Shown: positions 32,223 through 44,309 of the stretch, piece after piece
Layout of the letters: each line of letters starts with the position of its first letter
Numbering within the stretch: position 1 is the stretch's first letter
NCBI GenBank assembly: GCA_009746045.1
Contig: RPFO01000667.1
Coordinates: 4,248,862-4,312,861, forward strand
Origin: Mesostigma viride
Taxonomy: Eukaryota; Streptophyta; Mesostigmatophyceae; Mesostigmatales; Mesostigmataceae
Direction: 5' to 3'
Length of the DNA stretch: 64,000 nt
Notes under the pieces: model-generated
What the model was told of the DNA's origin: nothing
Database searches by the model: none
What the model saw: only the letters and a program-made list of their open reading frames with translations
Made by a program: the position numbers and the translations under genes

Positions 32223-33720
32223 ATGGATCCAGTGGGTGGTAACATGTCGCCTATACCTACCAATACTCCTACTATGAGTAATAATAATAATAACAATACT
32301 AACAACCATGACAACAATCGTGGTAACCGACGGGACTCACTTGAAACGGTGCACCATCTCACTCCTCAAGGTAATCTTCGTACCTCACCTCCTTCTCCTG
32401 TTAATGTTGGTGGTCGCCGTCGTCCCTCACTTACCCCTCCTACCTATGAACAACGTCAACGTATGCAGGTCAGATTTAGTGATGACCCTTCCCTTACCCT
32501 GAACCAGGCCCCTGCCCCTCCTGCAACCTTGGCTCAACCCCCCAGCAGGTCCTCACTAACCAACAATGTTGCTAGGCCTCCTTCCCACCCTGTGCCTTCC
32601 ATGCCTGCGTTTAACACGGGTCGTGCCTCTGCCCCTGTCGGTCCTTCTGGGCGCCCTAGTGCAGTTCCCTTTTACCCACCTGCTTCCTGGTCCTACCCTG
32701 AGACGGCCTATGAGGCAGCCCAGGTCCCTACCCGTGTGGCTGATTTAGAAGTTAACAGTGATTTCAGCACCATGCCCCTAGATGATAGAAATTATGATCA
32801 TTTTGCCTACTCCTCTCTTCGTGAGCAATATACTGTCCCCTTTTCTTATGGGCACCAGCCTGAAACGGTGGCCCCTTCTAGACCCCTACCCAAGACTTTT
32901 CCTCTTCCTTCCTTCTATCCCGCTTATATAGCAGTGGAAGATAGTGGCCCTATGGGAAAAACTGACTCTTCTAATCCCCCTAAGCCTCCTGCTCTTCCCC
33001 TCTTTGCTAACCTTCCCAAGCTGGATGTCAAGTCTACCCCTCAACAGTTTTTCACCTTTATTATGTTGCTTACCCAGAACACAGAGTCGTGGCAGAATCA
33101 TAATAGATGGCGTCTTTCTGATGCTGTATTAGTTCCTCACTATCTTACAACCTGCATTACTCCTGAGCTTGCTAACCTCATTCAGTGTGAGTCTTTGGCC
33201 TCTCATGCCTACCCTAACTCTGTAGCAGAATTGTTTAAGCGTTTAGAGAACCATTTAGTCCCTCCTGATTCAGATTGGCAGGATAGATTAGCCTTTGGTA
33301 CCTTGCAGCAGGGTACTAAATCATTTAAGGAGTATATGAAAGAGTTTGATGCTCAGATGGTACGAATTAGGGATTTGTCGGGTGCAGAAGTACGTGCTCG
33401 CTTCCTCCAAGGCCTCAGTAGACCTTTATTACGTGAAGTCAAGCGCCAGTTCTCTGCCTACCGTTTTACTGATCTGCCCCTCAAGCATGTGCGCCAGCAT
33501 CTCTTGCGTGTAGCAGATTTCTTCACCACCCCTTCTCTTCCTACCCGTTCATACTATCATAGTTATTCCGTTTATTATCCTTACCCCTGAGGAGGAGAAC
33601 TCCTACGTAGAAGAATTAGATATCTGTGTTACTGACCTTTCAGCCCTTGATGTCTCTCATATCACATGCTATCATTGTAAGGAAGTAGGTCATCTTAAAC
33701 GTGAGTGCCCCAAGTTCCTT
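32223..33720 (+). CDS. Gag region of the outer gypsy element
   Basis: The Pro/Ser/Asn-rich N-terminal part is followed at about 33,030-33,530 by a Retrotrans_gag-type helical domain (WQDRLAFGTLQQGTKSFKEY, then RARFLQGLSRPLLREVKRQF). A CCHC zinc knuckle, CYHCKEVGHLKRECP, lies at about 33,668-33,712. These proteins form the particle core and bind the element's RNA. The region belongs to an interrupted fossil copy. Confidence 0.75.
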
Positions 33721-34018
33721 TCGGGTGCTCCCCCTCATCCCGACGCTCGCCCTCCTCGTACCCCTCAGCGTGCTCCTATTCGTCCTACTTCAGGACGCAT
33801 TCCCTCAGCTACCCCTAGTAGGCTGAATGCTGTGCAGGCAGGACCCCCAGGGTTCCCCTATGATAATCAGGCTCCCGCACCGTCTTCGCTCCCTCGTGAC
33901 CCTCCAGCAGTGGCTTTTTCGCCAGGGTCTTCTTCGGGGTTAGTTCCCATGGATTTGGGGGGGGAGGGGGAACAGTAGGCCTGTCAGCCGGGGGTAACCT
34001 GGACAGGTCCTTAGATAG

Positions 34019-36857
34019 TGTCAAAATGTAAGACAGGTGGCAGGCTTAAAGATCGAATAATGCTTTACTGATTTTATATATTGACTTTGAGTCGGCGTAC
34101 AAACGGGTAGCCATGACAATTGCAGGGGCAACATTAAGTGGAAAAACACACTGTCGCAGTATCCGTCGATCTGGAAATAATCTACGGTATAAGTTAAAGT
34201 GCATCCAGCCGCCACACACAAGTGGGTGGCTTACATCAACACTAAAATGATGCGTCAGATCACTAGTATGCAAGTACAAGGACATTGCGCCTCCAGGGCA
34301 GCACTTAGTGAACATAGGGTCGGCGCGTAGCGCGGAGCCAGGCAAATTTTGTCAGACGGCTACAGTACCACTGGCTACAGTACCACTGGTTACAGTACCA
34401 CTAGGGTACGGATGTCAGCTAACTAATATATTTAGCTAACTAATATATTTAGTAAAATGTAGAAGAAAGTAGTCATATAAGTTCCGGTATACCCGAAACT
34501 AGCACACTCAATAAAAAGACTGTCAGGCATATTGGGGCATATCCTGACACCCCCCTTGCATACAATGTGCCTGTTCCCCCCCTTGCTCAGAGAGACCTAT
34601 AGCTAGTGAGGGTATAGCCGGGTACACTCCCCTGGCACCCCCCTTACACGGCTATCTGGTTGGAGCTGAGAGGAGACTGATGACTGTAGCCCCCAGGTGT
34701 CCCTGGGAGTGCGCCACAGTGGCTGTTGCTGGGAGAATGCCGGGGACCCTCGAAAAAACTTGGTTGTTGCTGCTGTTGCTGGTAAAATGCTGGGACCCTG
34801 GAAAGACATCCGGTGGCCCCCAGGTGTCCCTGGGAGTGCGCCACAGGAGAAAAGAACACAGGTTGACTGGTTGATGCTGGTACTGCAGTACTGGTCACTG
34901 CTGGCTGCTGGCATGAAGACCTGCACCTGTCACGTCTGTCAGGGTGGGCGACTAGCCGCTAGCAATGCAGGAGGGCCAGAGGACGGGTTGGGGGGGCTGG
35001 CTGCTGTCGCCTGCTGCAGTGCAGGTTGAAAAGCTCCAGGGCCCACGTCTGGTGCTAGCTGGGCCCAGCTGGCTGCTACCCCTTGTTCCCTGTCCCGGGG
35101 GAGCTGGATAAGACGTTTAGAAGCAGAAACCGGGGGGGAGGTCGTGGGCCTCGTGGGAGGGCGCCGGTGGGGTGTCGGTGGTGTGGTGGGCGGCGGGCCC
35201 GCCGGTGTTGCCGCGAGTGTTCCGTAGGTGAGGGTACTTCCACCAGCAGGTGGGCTCCTGATGAGAGGTGCGACCGCAGTGGGTGCAGCTGGGCCGCTGG
35301 GTCCCGCCATTGTGACCGCCACGCCCCCTGCCACGGCCGGTGCCACGGCCACCGCGTCCAGAGTGGGAGGTATGATACACCCCGGTGGCCTCCGCGGAAT
35401 CTTTGTTACCGTGCACAAGGTCCCAGGCCTTAAGAAGGGCCGCCTTAGTTTCCTGTAGGGTGATACCGTCCCCAAGGTTCAATTGTGCAAGGGACGGTAG
35501 CAACTCCTCGGTCACGCCGGCGAGCAGATTCTCGGCCAGATCCTCGGGTGCCATTTTGGCGCCGGTGGCAATCAGGTCGTTATAAGTTAATTCCCCGTCG
35601 GTTATATATTGCCGCATTGTGACGCCGGGTTCCAGCTTCATTCGATTTAGCTTGCGGCGTAGTGCTCGCCGGTTGCTCATCTGCAGTTTGAGATGCTCAT
35701 ATTCTTCACAGATGCGATGATATGCCACGCTGCCAGTTTTCTGAGTAACACTGTTTGCCACTTTGAGTGCCGGTCCAACGAGGCACTGACAAAGGGCCGC
35801 AAAAAGAATCAGGTCGCGTTCCTCATTGACCTCGGTGCCAAGCAGGACAGACAGCATCCCGAATGCTGTCACTACGGCCAGAAAAGGAATCTTCGTGTTA
35901 TCCCACTTTACTGGGTCGAGGCCGTCGAACTGTGTAATATTTTTGCAGGCCTGTAAGATGTTGAGATCTTTCGTCGCTTTCGTAGCTGCTGCTGTCGCGG
36001 CTGCGGACATGATTGTCTCGGCAAGGTTAAAATCTGGTCACAACCGAGTCTCGGCAAGGTGAAAATCTGGAGACAGCCGAGAAAGCCGGAGACGCTCAAT
36101 CCGTAATGGTAAAGATTAAGACTAATATGCGACGATGATTGAGAACAGCAAATACGAGGTAGAGACGATCGTCTAAATACTGGAGTTCTTGAATTTCGAT
36201 ACAGGGAAGCCCGTCTAGGATATGCACGACTGGCATAAAGTGCCGACGTCGGATTCAGGGAGTCAATTTGCCCGATAAATGGGACCAGTTGCAGCAATTT
36301 AGTTGGCCACCCCGCTCGATACCATGTCAAAATGTAAGACAGGTGGCAGGCTTAAAGATCGAATAATGCTTTACTGATTTTATATATTGACTTTGAGTCG
36401 GCGTACAAACGGGTAGCCATGACAATTGCAGGGGCAACATTAAGTGGAAAAACACACTGTCGCAGTATCCGTCGATCTGGAAATAATCTACGGTATAAGT
36501 TAAAGTGCATCCAGCCGCCACACACAAGTGGGTGGCTTACATCAACACTAAAATGATGCGTCAGATCACTAGTATGCAAGTACAAGGACATTGCGCCTCC
36601 AGGGCAGCACTTAGTGAACATAGGGTCGGCGCGCGTAGCGCGGAGCCAGGCAAATTTTGTCAGACGGCTACAGTACCACTGGCTACAGTACCACTGGTTA
36701 CAGTACCACTAGGGTACGGATGTCAGCTAACTAATATATTTAGCTAACTAATATATTTAGTAAAATGTAGAAGAAAGTAGTCATATAAGTTCCGGTATAC
36801 CCGAAACTAGCACACTCAATAAAAAGACTGTCAGGCATATTGGGGCATATCCTGACA
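34019..36857 (-). mobile_element. Gag-only LTR element (TR-GAG type) nested in the outer gypsy element
   Basis: LTRs at 34,019-34,549 and 36,325-36,857 (531 and 533 bases) appear identical except for a 2-base difference, so this is a very recent insertion. On the minus strand they run TGTCAGG to TTTGACA. GATAG is duplicated at 34,014-34,018 and 36,858-36,862. The primer site next to the right LTR is TGGTATCGAGC (initiator-Met-like), and a GGGGGG polypurine run borders the other LTR. The only coding part is a copia-type gag frame. The element looks whole for its kind and must borrow all enzymes. Confidence 0.9.
35117..36010 (-). CDS. Copia-type Gag of the TR-GAG element
   Basis: The 297-residue open frame starts at an ATG (MSAAATAAATKATKDL). 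It has the helical UBN2/Retrotran_gag_2 pattern: WDNTKIPFLAVV, then YEHLKLQMSNRRALRRKLNR, then YNDLIATG. An Arg/Gly-rich stretch follows, then one zinc knuckle, CTHCGRTSHQEPTC. It would form particles packaging the element's RNA. The tight spacing to both LTRs and the single open frame argue that gag alone is its normal content. Confidence 0.8.
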   Translation of the reverse strand: MSAAATAAATKATKDLNILQACKNITQFDGLDPVKWDNTKIPFLAVVTAFGMLSVLLGTEVNEERDLILFAALCQCLVGPALKVANSVTQKTGSVAYHRICEEYEHLKLQMSNRRALRRKLNRMKLEPGVTMRQYITDGELTYNDLIATGAKMAPEDLAENLLAGVTEELLPSLAQLNLGDGITLQETKAALLKAWDLVHGNKDSAEATGVYHTSHSGRGGRGTGRGRGRGGHNGGTQRPSCTHCGRTSHQEPTCWWKYPHLRNTRGNTGGPAAHHTTDTPPAPSHEAHDLPPGFCF

Positions 36858-36999
36858 GATAGTACCCCAGATAAAAATTTTTGCCTGCCTGTTTTTATAA
36901 CCTCTGTAGGAGCTGAATCTTCCCTACCACTACGTGTGCGTCCTCTTATGTTCTTGAATGGTGGTTTAACCGTCCCTCACACTGCATTGTAGACCCCTT

Positions 37000-37600
37000 C
37001 TTGCATGCTGATGAACTCTTGAATGTCTCTGTGTTGGTAGATAGCGGTGCGGCTAGCTCCTTCGTGAGCGAGGCCCTAGTTAGGCGTTTAGGACTAGTCC
37101 CTACCCCTCACACCAAACCTGTCACTGTTCATTATGCTGATGGGCGCACCAGTCATTCTCCGGGTACGGTGTCCCTTCCCCTGGTCATACAAGGACGTAC
37201 TGTCAACCTGACGGCCACTATAGGCCCTATCACTACCGCTGATGTATTACTAGGATTAGATTGGCACCAGGATAATAAGATTACTATTAATTATGATACC
37301 ATGGTCATTTGGTTTCCAGATAGCTCTTACTGGGTACCAGAACGTCATTATAGATTGGAAAATTTATCCTTGGTAGATATTACTCCTCCTGCACCTGTTG
37401 ATCCTCCTGTAAGACCTATACCTGAAGTATTAATGTCCAATGATGAGTTGCGTTCTGAATTAAAGGAATATGGATATTTATTATGTATGTTCCTTCAGTT
37501 AGAAGTACAGGAGATACCTATCACTAATAATAGTGTGGATATAGATATAAACACAGTGGATACAATAGGAGTGGGATTTACTGAAAATGAAATAGTAAGA
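37000..37600 (+). CDS. Aspartic protease region of the outer gypsy element
   Basis: The retropepsin active-site block VLVDSGAASSFVSEALVRRL is at about 37,027-37,090, and the second conserved block DVLLGLDW is at about 37,240-37,265. A copia element is inserted just downstream, before the RT region. Confidence 0.75.
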
Positions 37601-39251
37601 GTTAGCGAACAGCCAGAACTGTGAGTTCCTGGTCTCTCGCGCCACACAACGGGATGAGCCAAAGTTGCAAAGGCAGCAACCTTTTAACCCGTGCACCAAG
37701 CCACGACCACGGTGAGCGGTTCCACGACCAATGTGTGAGCCTCGGTTCGTGCTTGCCAAGATAGCTGGTCATCCCCCATGACCAAGCTATATCCTTTGCG
37801 TTGTTCCTCGTTCCCATCGGTGTGACGAGGCACGTGCAGGCAGGCAAGCAAATCCTCAACGTCCACTGGCATCAGTGCAGAGCCAGGACGAACTGGATTT
37901 GCCTAGACTCTGCAACCTAGGAAGTACAGGACCTGTCACAAGCCTGCAAGGCCTAGTATCCTTGCAGACCTGTGCCAGTTCCTGTAGTCCACCAGTCACA
38001 GGCTGCTGCTCTCTGGTCTACGTGGACCACAGTCACGTGATAGTCAGGCTAAGCCTGCGCAGGCACGGCCTGCCACGTGTCCTGTCCACTACACCAGAGG
38101 ACTGTACCTAGTCGGCCACGGACGGCTAGGACTTCGGGACCTCATATCTTTCTTGTCCCTTGTCTGTTTCAGGCGGTCAGCACGGCGTTGGAAAGGTCTT
38201 TCCAAACTGCATCCACTTAGCATATTGGTTGCCCAAAATGCTAACTCCAACCCTTTCTTCTTTTGGAGCTGGACCAGCTTGAAAAAACCTAACCTTGCTT
38301 GTGCCCACTCAGCCACAGACCGCTTGGTCCCTTGAGGTTGATCAGACCTTTGAGGGCCCAGGTTCCTGCCTCCTTTGGGTAACAACATATCTGCCCTTGG
38401 ACCAGGCTAGGTGTACTGGCCAGTGAATCAGAGGTCACCCCAGGTTATCCCCTGACCCCTTGGTCAGCTCCCAACCTTTCCTTGGGAACTTGGTGCTGGA
38501 TTAAAGTCAAGGCACATTACCTAGTCCAATGGCTGGGATTACAGGATGCCAAGAACGTACTATTGTGAGTTCCTGATCTTTCACAGTTATCACAGGCGCC
38601 CGTTCTTATGGCGCCCGCCTTGGCCAGCCTTTCCCTTCTGCTCAAAGACACAGGTAGCACCTAGGCAAATACTGCCTCCTTGGGGAGCCCATGTCTTCAC
38701 TGGGTGTTAAGCCCAGGAATCACTCATGCCAGGCTGTGGCTCTGCTGGGGAATTGAACCCCACCCCAACCTCCAGGTTTATAGGTGACCTGGAACTTTAC
38801 ACAAGAGAAACATTACAACCATGGAACAACATGAGAATGACATGACATGATTATGTTTTATTCAAGCATTATATAACCCAGAATGTGGCCCCCTGGCAAC
38901 CATGTTCCACATGGTCACACAACCAGGTTCTTTATTAGCAACAGGTTGGAAACAAGCACTAGAAAACATATATACAGCAACCTGTAAGAACCAACATTCG
39001 GGTTGCCCTTGCATGGCCTAACTGTTTGAGGCCAAAGGCGTCGACTTAAGTCCTGGCGACTCTTCTGAACCCCATGGGGAGGGCCAGGCATGATTCTCAG
39101 CTGGTAGGAGTGACATTCCACACCAACTCCTGTCCAGGAGGGTGTACCTAACCCTGAAGGACCGGCTGTCAACCAGTAAGCACCAGTCACCACTTGGTAC
39201 TTTGGTCAAGCAGCCCACTGGGGGCACCCAAGCTGAAGCAAGGCCTGGTCT

Positions 39252-41454
39252 CTATGGCCGCCCGTGTAAGGGGTCCATGAGCCCACGGAGCAGGGGGTAC
39301 TGCCTCTCCGCCTTCTCCTCCAGCTTGGTGAGGGCATCTGCAGGGTTGTCCACACCAGGCACATGTTCAATGTGAGCTAGGTAGGACATCTCCTTGAGCA
39401 ACAAGTAGTCAAGGTCCCTGCTCCTGGCCAGCTGCCTGTGCACAAATTGCACCATGCCCATGCTATCAGTCCTCACCAGTGTGTGCAGCTGCAACCTACA
39501 GGAAGCCACTTGACATAGCTGGTAGAAGAGCTCCCTCAAGTAAAGAGCAGTATGCAGCCCTTCACAGATTGCCCTGCACTCAGCAATATCACTGCTGGGT
39601 GTAACCCTGTTCTGCAACCGACTGTACCAGGTAACAAGTGAGGTGTGATCTTGCTCCAGGGTAACTAATGCTGCTGCCCGGCCCCTGACCTCTGTGACCT
39701 TCCTATTGTCCATAGAACTGTCTACATAGAGAACCATGTCAAGGGGCTTGTACAAATCCACAGGACCCAGTATGAGAGGGGGAGACATCATGACAGCCTG
39801 CACCACACTCTCAGCACCCACCTCAACCAGCTGGGAATCAGTAAGTCGACTCAGAACCAGCAAGTCAGGGGCACATATACTTGCAAGCCATGCCAGCATG
39901 CCCCTGATGGTAGCACACCTAGCCTGCGTGATGGGCTCCTGCAATGCATCTACAATCTGCTGTGGGTAGTCCTTACCACCCTCCATCCTGATGAACCACG
40001 AGCCCTTGGCTTGGAACAACGTAGCCTGCATGCCACAGAAGACCATAGGCTCATTCTCCACCATGTGCTGTATCTTACCCAGCTCAAACCGCTTCTGGAT
40101 CTTAGCCAAGACAGCCTCAACCCAGTCTGGTGGACCTATGAGATGCAGGTCATCACCATGCAGTGAGGCAAAGACAGGAAGGCCATTGTAGGACCCTTGG
40201 AACAAACAGGGATCCACTGGAGACACAGAACCCACAAGTATTCTTCAAGAATTTCTCTAGGCTCTTTCTCCAGATAATGGGACTGGACCTGAGACCTTCC
40301 AACCCTTTCAGAATTCTCAGGTACCTGGCCTTTATCTCTGCTCTCCATACAGCAGGTACAGTCACAAAGAAAGGAGGGATATCTCTCCAAGTCTGCCTAG
40401 CCTGATCTTGGTCACCCTTGAGAAAAGCCCTCTTGAAATCAATCAGCACAGAGCTATAGGGCACACCCTTAACCAGAAAAGACAGAAATATACACAGCAG
40501 AATCCTCCACGTGTCATGCAGCATCCCTGGAGTATAGAGCTCCTCATCTAACAACTGGCCAGTGCCATGATACTCGGTTACAACTGGTCTGACATGTGGC
40601 ACCTGGACACCATCAACCTCCTTGAGCTTGAGGACAAACATCAATCTGAGCAGCTGGTGAACTTCTGGCAGCTCATCCACAGGTTCTGCACAGTTGGAAA
40701 CTATCCACTCATGCCCAGAAGCAACAAAGCCAAGAGTCCATGCCTTAGCCATCTTGGGGCTCTGCATCATCTCGACTAGCTGGCGCCAGGGAATAGGACT
40801 GTGAGCAGCTATCTGGTACCTGTTTACCCCTAACTGCCTTGGATCAAAGGTGGTTGGGATTATCAACAAGTCCTCAGCTATGGGCTCCTGACTCTGAGGA
40901 CCCTCAGCTGGCTGACTCCTAACAGCCTTCACCGCCACTGCAAGACCCTGGGAATAGTGATATCTTTCAAGGGGGAGGCTGCCCCTGCCTTCTAGTGCCA
41001 ACTCATCAGAGGTCAAAGTAACCCCTGGCATGCACAAGAAGTTCTGTCCCAGAATGGCAGGCCCCTTATAGCCCTCTACCACACAGAACGTGGTGGGCAC
41101 CCCTAAGATAGGCACACTCACTTCCCCAAGGATCTTCATGGACACCTTTCCTGAGAAATCAGACACAGCAAGGCAACTGGGATGGGACATCTGTAAGCCT
41201 ACAGCATCCTCTTCCCTGATGACAGACACCTGTGAGTTGGTATCTACCTCCATTGTAGCTGCCCAGCACGACCCCCACCCCGTGAGCTTGGATACCTTGG
41301 GATCATGTTTGCTGCGCATGAGTGCTCGGATGACGTCCGCCATGAGAGGCCCCCGGGCCTTAGGTGGCTGCCCCGTCCCCTCTGGCCTTGTGACAGTTGC
41401 TTCAGCAGCCTCCTCCTGCTCGTCATCTTCCAGCAGGGACAGACCATCATCCAC
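39252..41454 (-). CDS. Protease, RT and RNase H region of the copia element
   Basis: The retropepsin-like segment comes first (MEVDTNSQVSVI at about 41,225-41,255, later GPAILGQNFL at about 41,045). RT follows with VLIDFKRAFLKGD near 40,420 and the catalytic block LHGDDLHLIG at about 40,130-40,160. RNase H reads VLYVDSSMDNR near 39,710 and ends with the copia-typical HVPGVDNPADALTKL at about 39,320-39,365. RT and RNase H assignment is firm; the protease call rests on the two motifs and on alignment by eye with 1-330. Confidence 0.75.
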
Positions 41455-41499
41455 ACCAGAGGATTGTTAGCTGCTGCTGCCTGGCTCTGGCCTGGCTCC

Positions 41500-42500
41500 T
41501 CAACCCAGCTGGGAGGGCCTGGCCCGTCTGCAGGCCAGATTGCATGTGGCCTTCTTTCCTTGACATGAGCCCAGGACAACCTGTACACGTGCCTTGGATC
41601 CTTTTCCAAAGCCACCAGGCAAGATCTGTTAGCTTCTTCCACACGAGTGACAACCCCATCCTGCCACTTCCCCCGCTTGCCTGGAATAGATGGTTCCTTC
41701 CACATCCTGACCTTCAGCCCCACCTGAGGCCTCAGCACATTCCAGTTCTTGTCCTTACGTCTCAGCTGGGCAAATAACCTATCTGCCTTCCTAAGACTGG
41801 CCTGCACCACGTTCTCAGGTAACAAGCTATACTGCAGGGCCAGGGGAGAGACAGCCACACCATCAAAGTAATAGTTAACCCTGTGGTTCAGCTGCTCTTC
41901 TATCCCCTTACACCAGGCTGCCCTCTCTAAGGCAGATGCCACAAGTGGCACTGACTCTGCTGCTAGCACCACTGTCTTCACTTCACGTATGGATCTCTCT
42001 ACAGCCCCTTGCTGCCCATGACTCTCCCTGGGGACTACTACCAGCTTACAAGGCAGCTGGTCCTGATGCTTGAGCAAACAGTCAAACTGCAAGTCTGCCT
42101 GCACACTCTTGCACACCCCAAAGCCTGGGATCAGGGCCTTCATACCCAACAACAAGTGGTGCTCCTGCATACCAGGCAGAACGTCTATCAGCCTATATCT
42201 GCTGAACCTGTCCACTGCCACCAATATATACAAGCCCCTGATATGCTGGATATCCATCTGGATGTCGCCACGCTCCCTAGCAGGCTCCCTAGCATGGGAC
42301 TGAGGTGGGTGAACAGCATTCTCCTGGCAACCACAGTTCTCAGCAGCAGCCTGGCATGCCTCCCACAAAGGCTCCCTACCTAGCTTCCAAGCAAACATTG
42401 CTGCCTGCCCAGAATGCCCAAACATATGATGCAATCTATGGCCAGCCTCAGCATAGCTCAGCACTCTGTCAGTACTGACCTGGCGAGACGTCTGAACCGT
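41500..42500 (-). CDS. Integrase region of the copia element
   Basis: The zinc-binding part reads HRLHHMFGHSGQ with a later C-x-C pair. The catalytic core has VAVDRFSRYRLIDV at about 42,185-42,225, VQADLQFD at about 42,085 and QGAVERSIREVK at about 41,995. A C-terminal tail with PGKRGKWQDGVV and a basic stretch follows. The block precedes the protease-like segment on the coding strand. Confidence 0.75.
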
Positions 42501-42815
42501 GTGTGGGGACACATGATCCACTCCTGAGGTTCCAGGGCTTCCTGCAGGCCATCCTGACTCCCCAAGCCAGGTCCTGCTCCCTGGACCGCTCCAGGCCCTT
42601 CCAGCAAGGTCCTTGGCCCTCCAGGCCAGCACCTGCTGGAGACCCACCACCTGCATGAGGCATAGGGAATTCAGCTGCAGCATTGTTATTGCAATCCAGT
42701 GGAAGAACAACATCTTTACACCCTTGGTGCTGCACAAGGGGCACACCCCCATCCTTATGTACATCCAACACACCTTCCCCAAGGGGTGATTGACTATTTA
42801 CAGGGGATGATGTAG

Positions 42816-44309
42816 CTAGTCACTGCTGCCCCGACTGGCCCCCTGCCCCAGCAGGCTTGGCCTTCCTGTCAGGACACTCACGACGCCAGTGACCTTCCTT
42901 GCCACACACAAAGCATGCTCCACCCTTCTTCCCAGACCCAGCCCCACCCTTGCCAGGCTTCCCTGGCCTCCCTGAGACTGTCCACCCTGCTTGCCCTGGT
43001 TGCCTTGAGCTTGGCCCTTGCCTTGCCCTTGGCCACCCTTACCCTGCTGACCACCAGCTTGCTGGCTCCCAACCCCTCCTTGGGAACCTGCACCCTTGCC
43101 ACCCTGAGCCCCCTGCCTCTGGCGCCTGAAGCGCTTACGCTTGTTGGGCCTTGCCCCATCACGGGCTGGGTACCCGGGGACATCACCTTGGCCCTGCACA
43201 GCGGAGGTGGCATTGCTGCCATGGGACTGGATAGCTTTGCAGGCAGGATCTGGCTTCCTTATGCTGAGGATTACAAGCTCCAGAGCACGCAAGGAGCCAT
43301 CAGTCTGGTTAAGAAACATGCGGGCACTGTTCCTCCCATCCACACTCAAACCCATACGGTCCAGGAAATAGTCTGCCAAGGCCCTATCTGTGACCAGGAA
43401 GCCATACTTGGCCCCCTTGTCTCTGATACGGTTGAGCCTAGCCCATTCCTCTGCCACAGGGCCCACTATCTCAAAGGTGTCATACTGATGTTTATAGTAG
43501 TTGGTGAGGTTGAGAACCTTGTCAGAGAACTCCTCCCTCAACCCATCCAGGAACTGTGCCCAGGTTAGCTTATCCTTGACACCAGTCCTAGCCTTTTCCC
43601 TGACACGCTCTGACGAGTCCCTGTTGCACGTGGACGAGTGAAACACTTGCACTAGGTTGACAGTGGGGTCCACGGAGAGCACAACCAGCTCCATGTCCTC
43701 TAGCCACTTGTCTAGAGCTTCCTGTGCTAGTGGTGGGTTAAGAGGCTTTTGTCCATTCATAAGCGTGACTGCACTCATGTGAGGTCTCGACCCTGGCAGC
43801 GCTTTCACCGGCTCCACCACAGTGGGTGTCACAGTAACAACGCCACTTGGGCCAGCAAGCACAGGGGAGAGCACATCCACGTGAGGCCTCTTACCATTGC
43901 CGTCAGCGGAGGTGTCCCTCTTACGCTTCTCCACGGCAGGTTGCCCATTCGCCACCGTTATTGCATCAGATGCTCCTAGCGCCCGCGCCTTGCGCGCCTC
44001 CTCCACCGAGTCTTCGTGCCGTCTCTTGCTGCCTGGTCTCTTTCCCCCATCGCCCTCGCTGGCTGGGATCGCCTCCCCCACCAGCTGCTCCTTGTCTTGC
44101 CGAGGCTCCTGGCTTGCTCCAGCCGGTGCCTCCATCTCGCCCTTGTCGCCGTCTCCCGGTTTGCCACGAGGCATTATATACAGTGGGATGGCAAAACAAA
44201 ACAGGCGATAGACAAGGAAAACAGGCTCAAGCGCTGGTGCTGCCGGAAGAAGCCGCTGGCGCTCCTCAGCTATGGCCTCCTCCTCACGCTCCTGCGCTGT
44301 GCGCGCCAC
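42816..44309 (-). CDS. Gag region of the copia element
   Basis: The helical gag core reads KWLEDMELVVLSVDPTVNLV, then WAQFLDGLREEFSDKV, then YDTFEIVGPVAEEWARLNRI. A Gly/Gln/Lys-rich low-complexity segment follows (GGQQGKGGQGQGKGQAQG). A cysteine motif is expected at the C-terminal end but was not clear. Confidence 0.65.
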   Translation of the reverse strand: MARTAQEREEEAIAEERQRLLPAAPALEPVFLVYRLFCFAIPLYIMPRGKPGDGDKGEMEAPAGASQEPRQDKEQLVGEAIPASEGDGGKRPGSKRRHEDSVEEARKARALGASDAITVANGQPAVEKRKRDTSADGNGKRPHVDVLSPVLAGPSGVVTVTPTVVEPVKALPGSRPHMSAVTLMNGQKPLNPPLAQEALDKWLEDMELVVLSVDPTVNLVQVFHSSTCNRDSSERVREKARTGVKDKLTWAQFLDGLREEFSDKVLNLTNYYKHQYDTFEIVGPVAEEWARLNRIRDKGAKYGFLVTDRALADYFLDRMGLSVDGRNSARMFLNQTDGSLRALELVILSIRKPDPACKAIQSHGSNATSAVQGQGDVPGYPARDGARPNKRKRFRRQRQGAQGGKGAGSQGGVGSQQAGGQQGKGGQGQGKGQAQGNQGKQGGQSQGGQGSLARVGLGLGRRVEHALCVARKVTGVVSVLTGRPSLLGQGASRGSSD

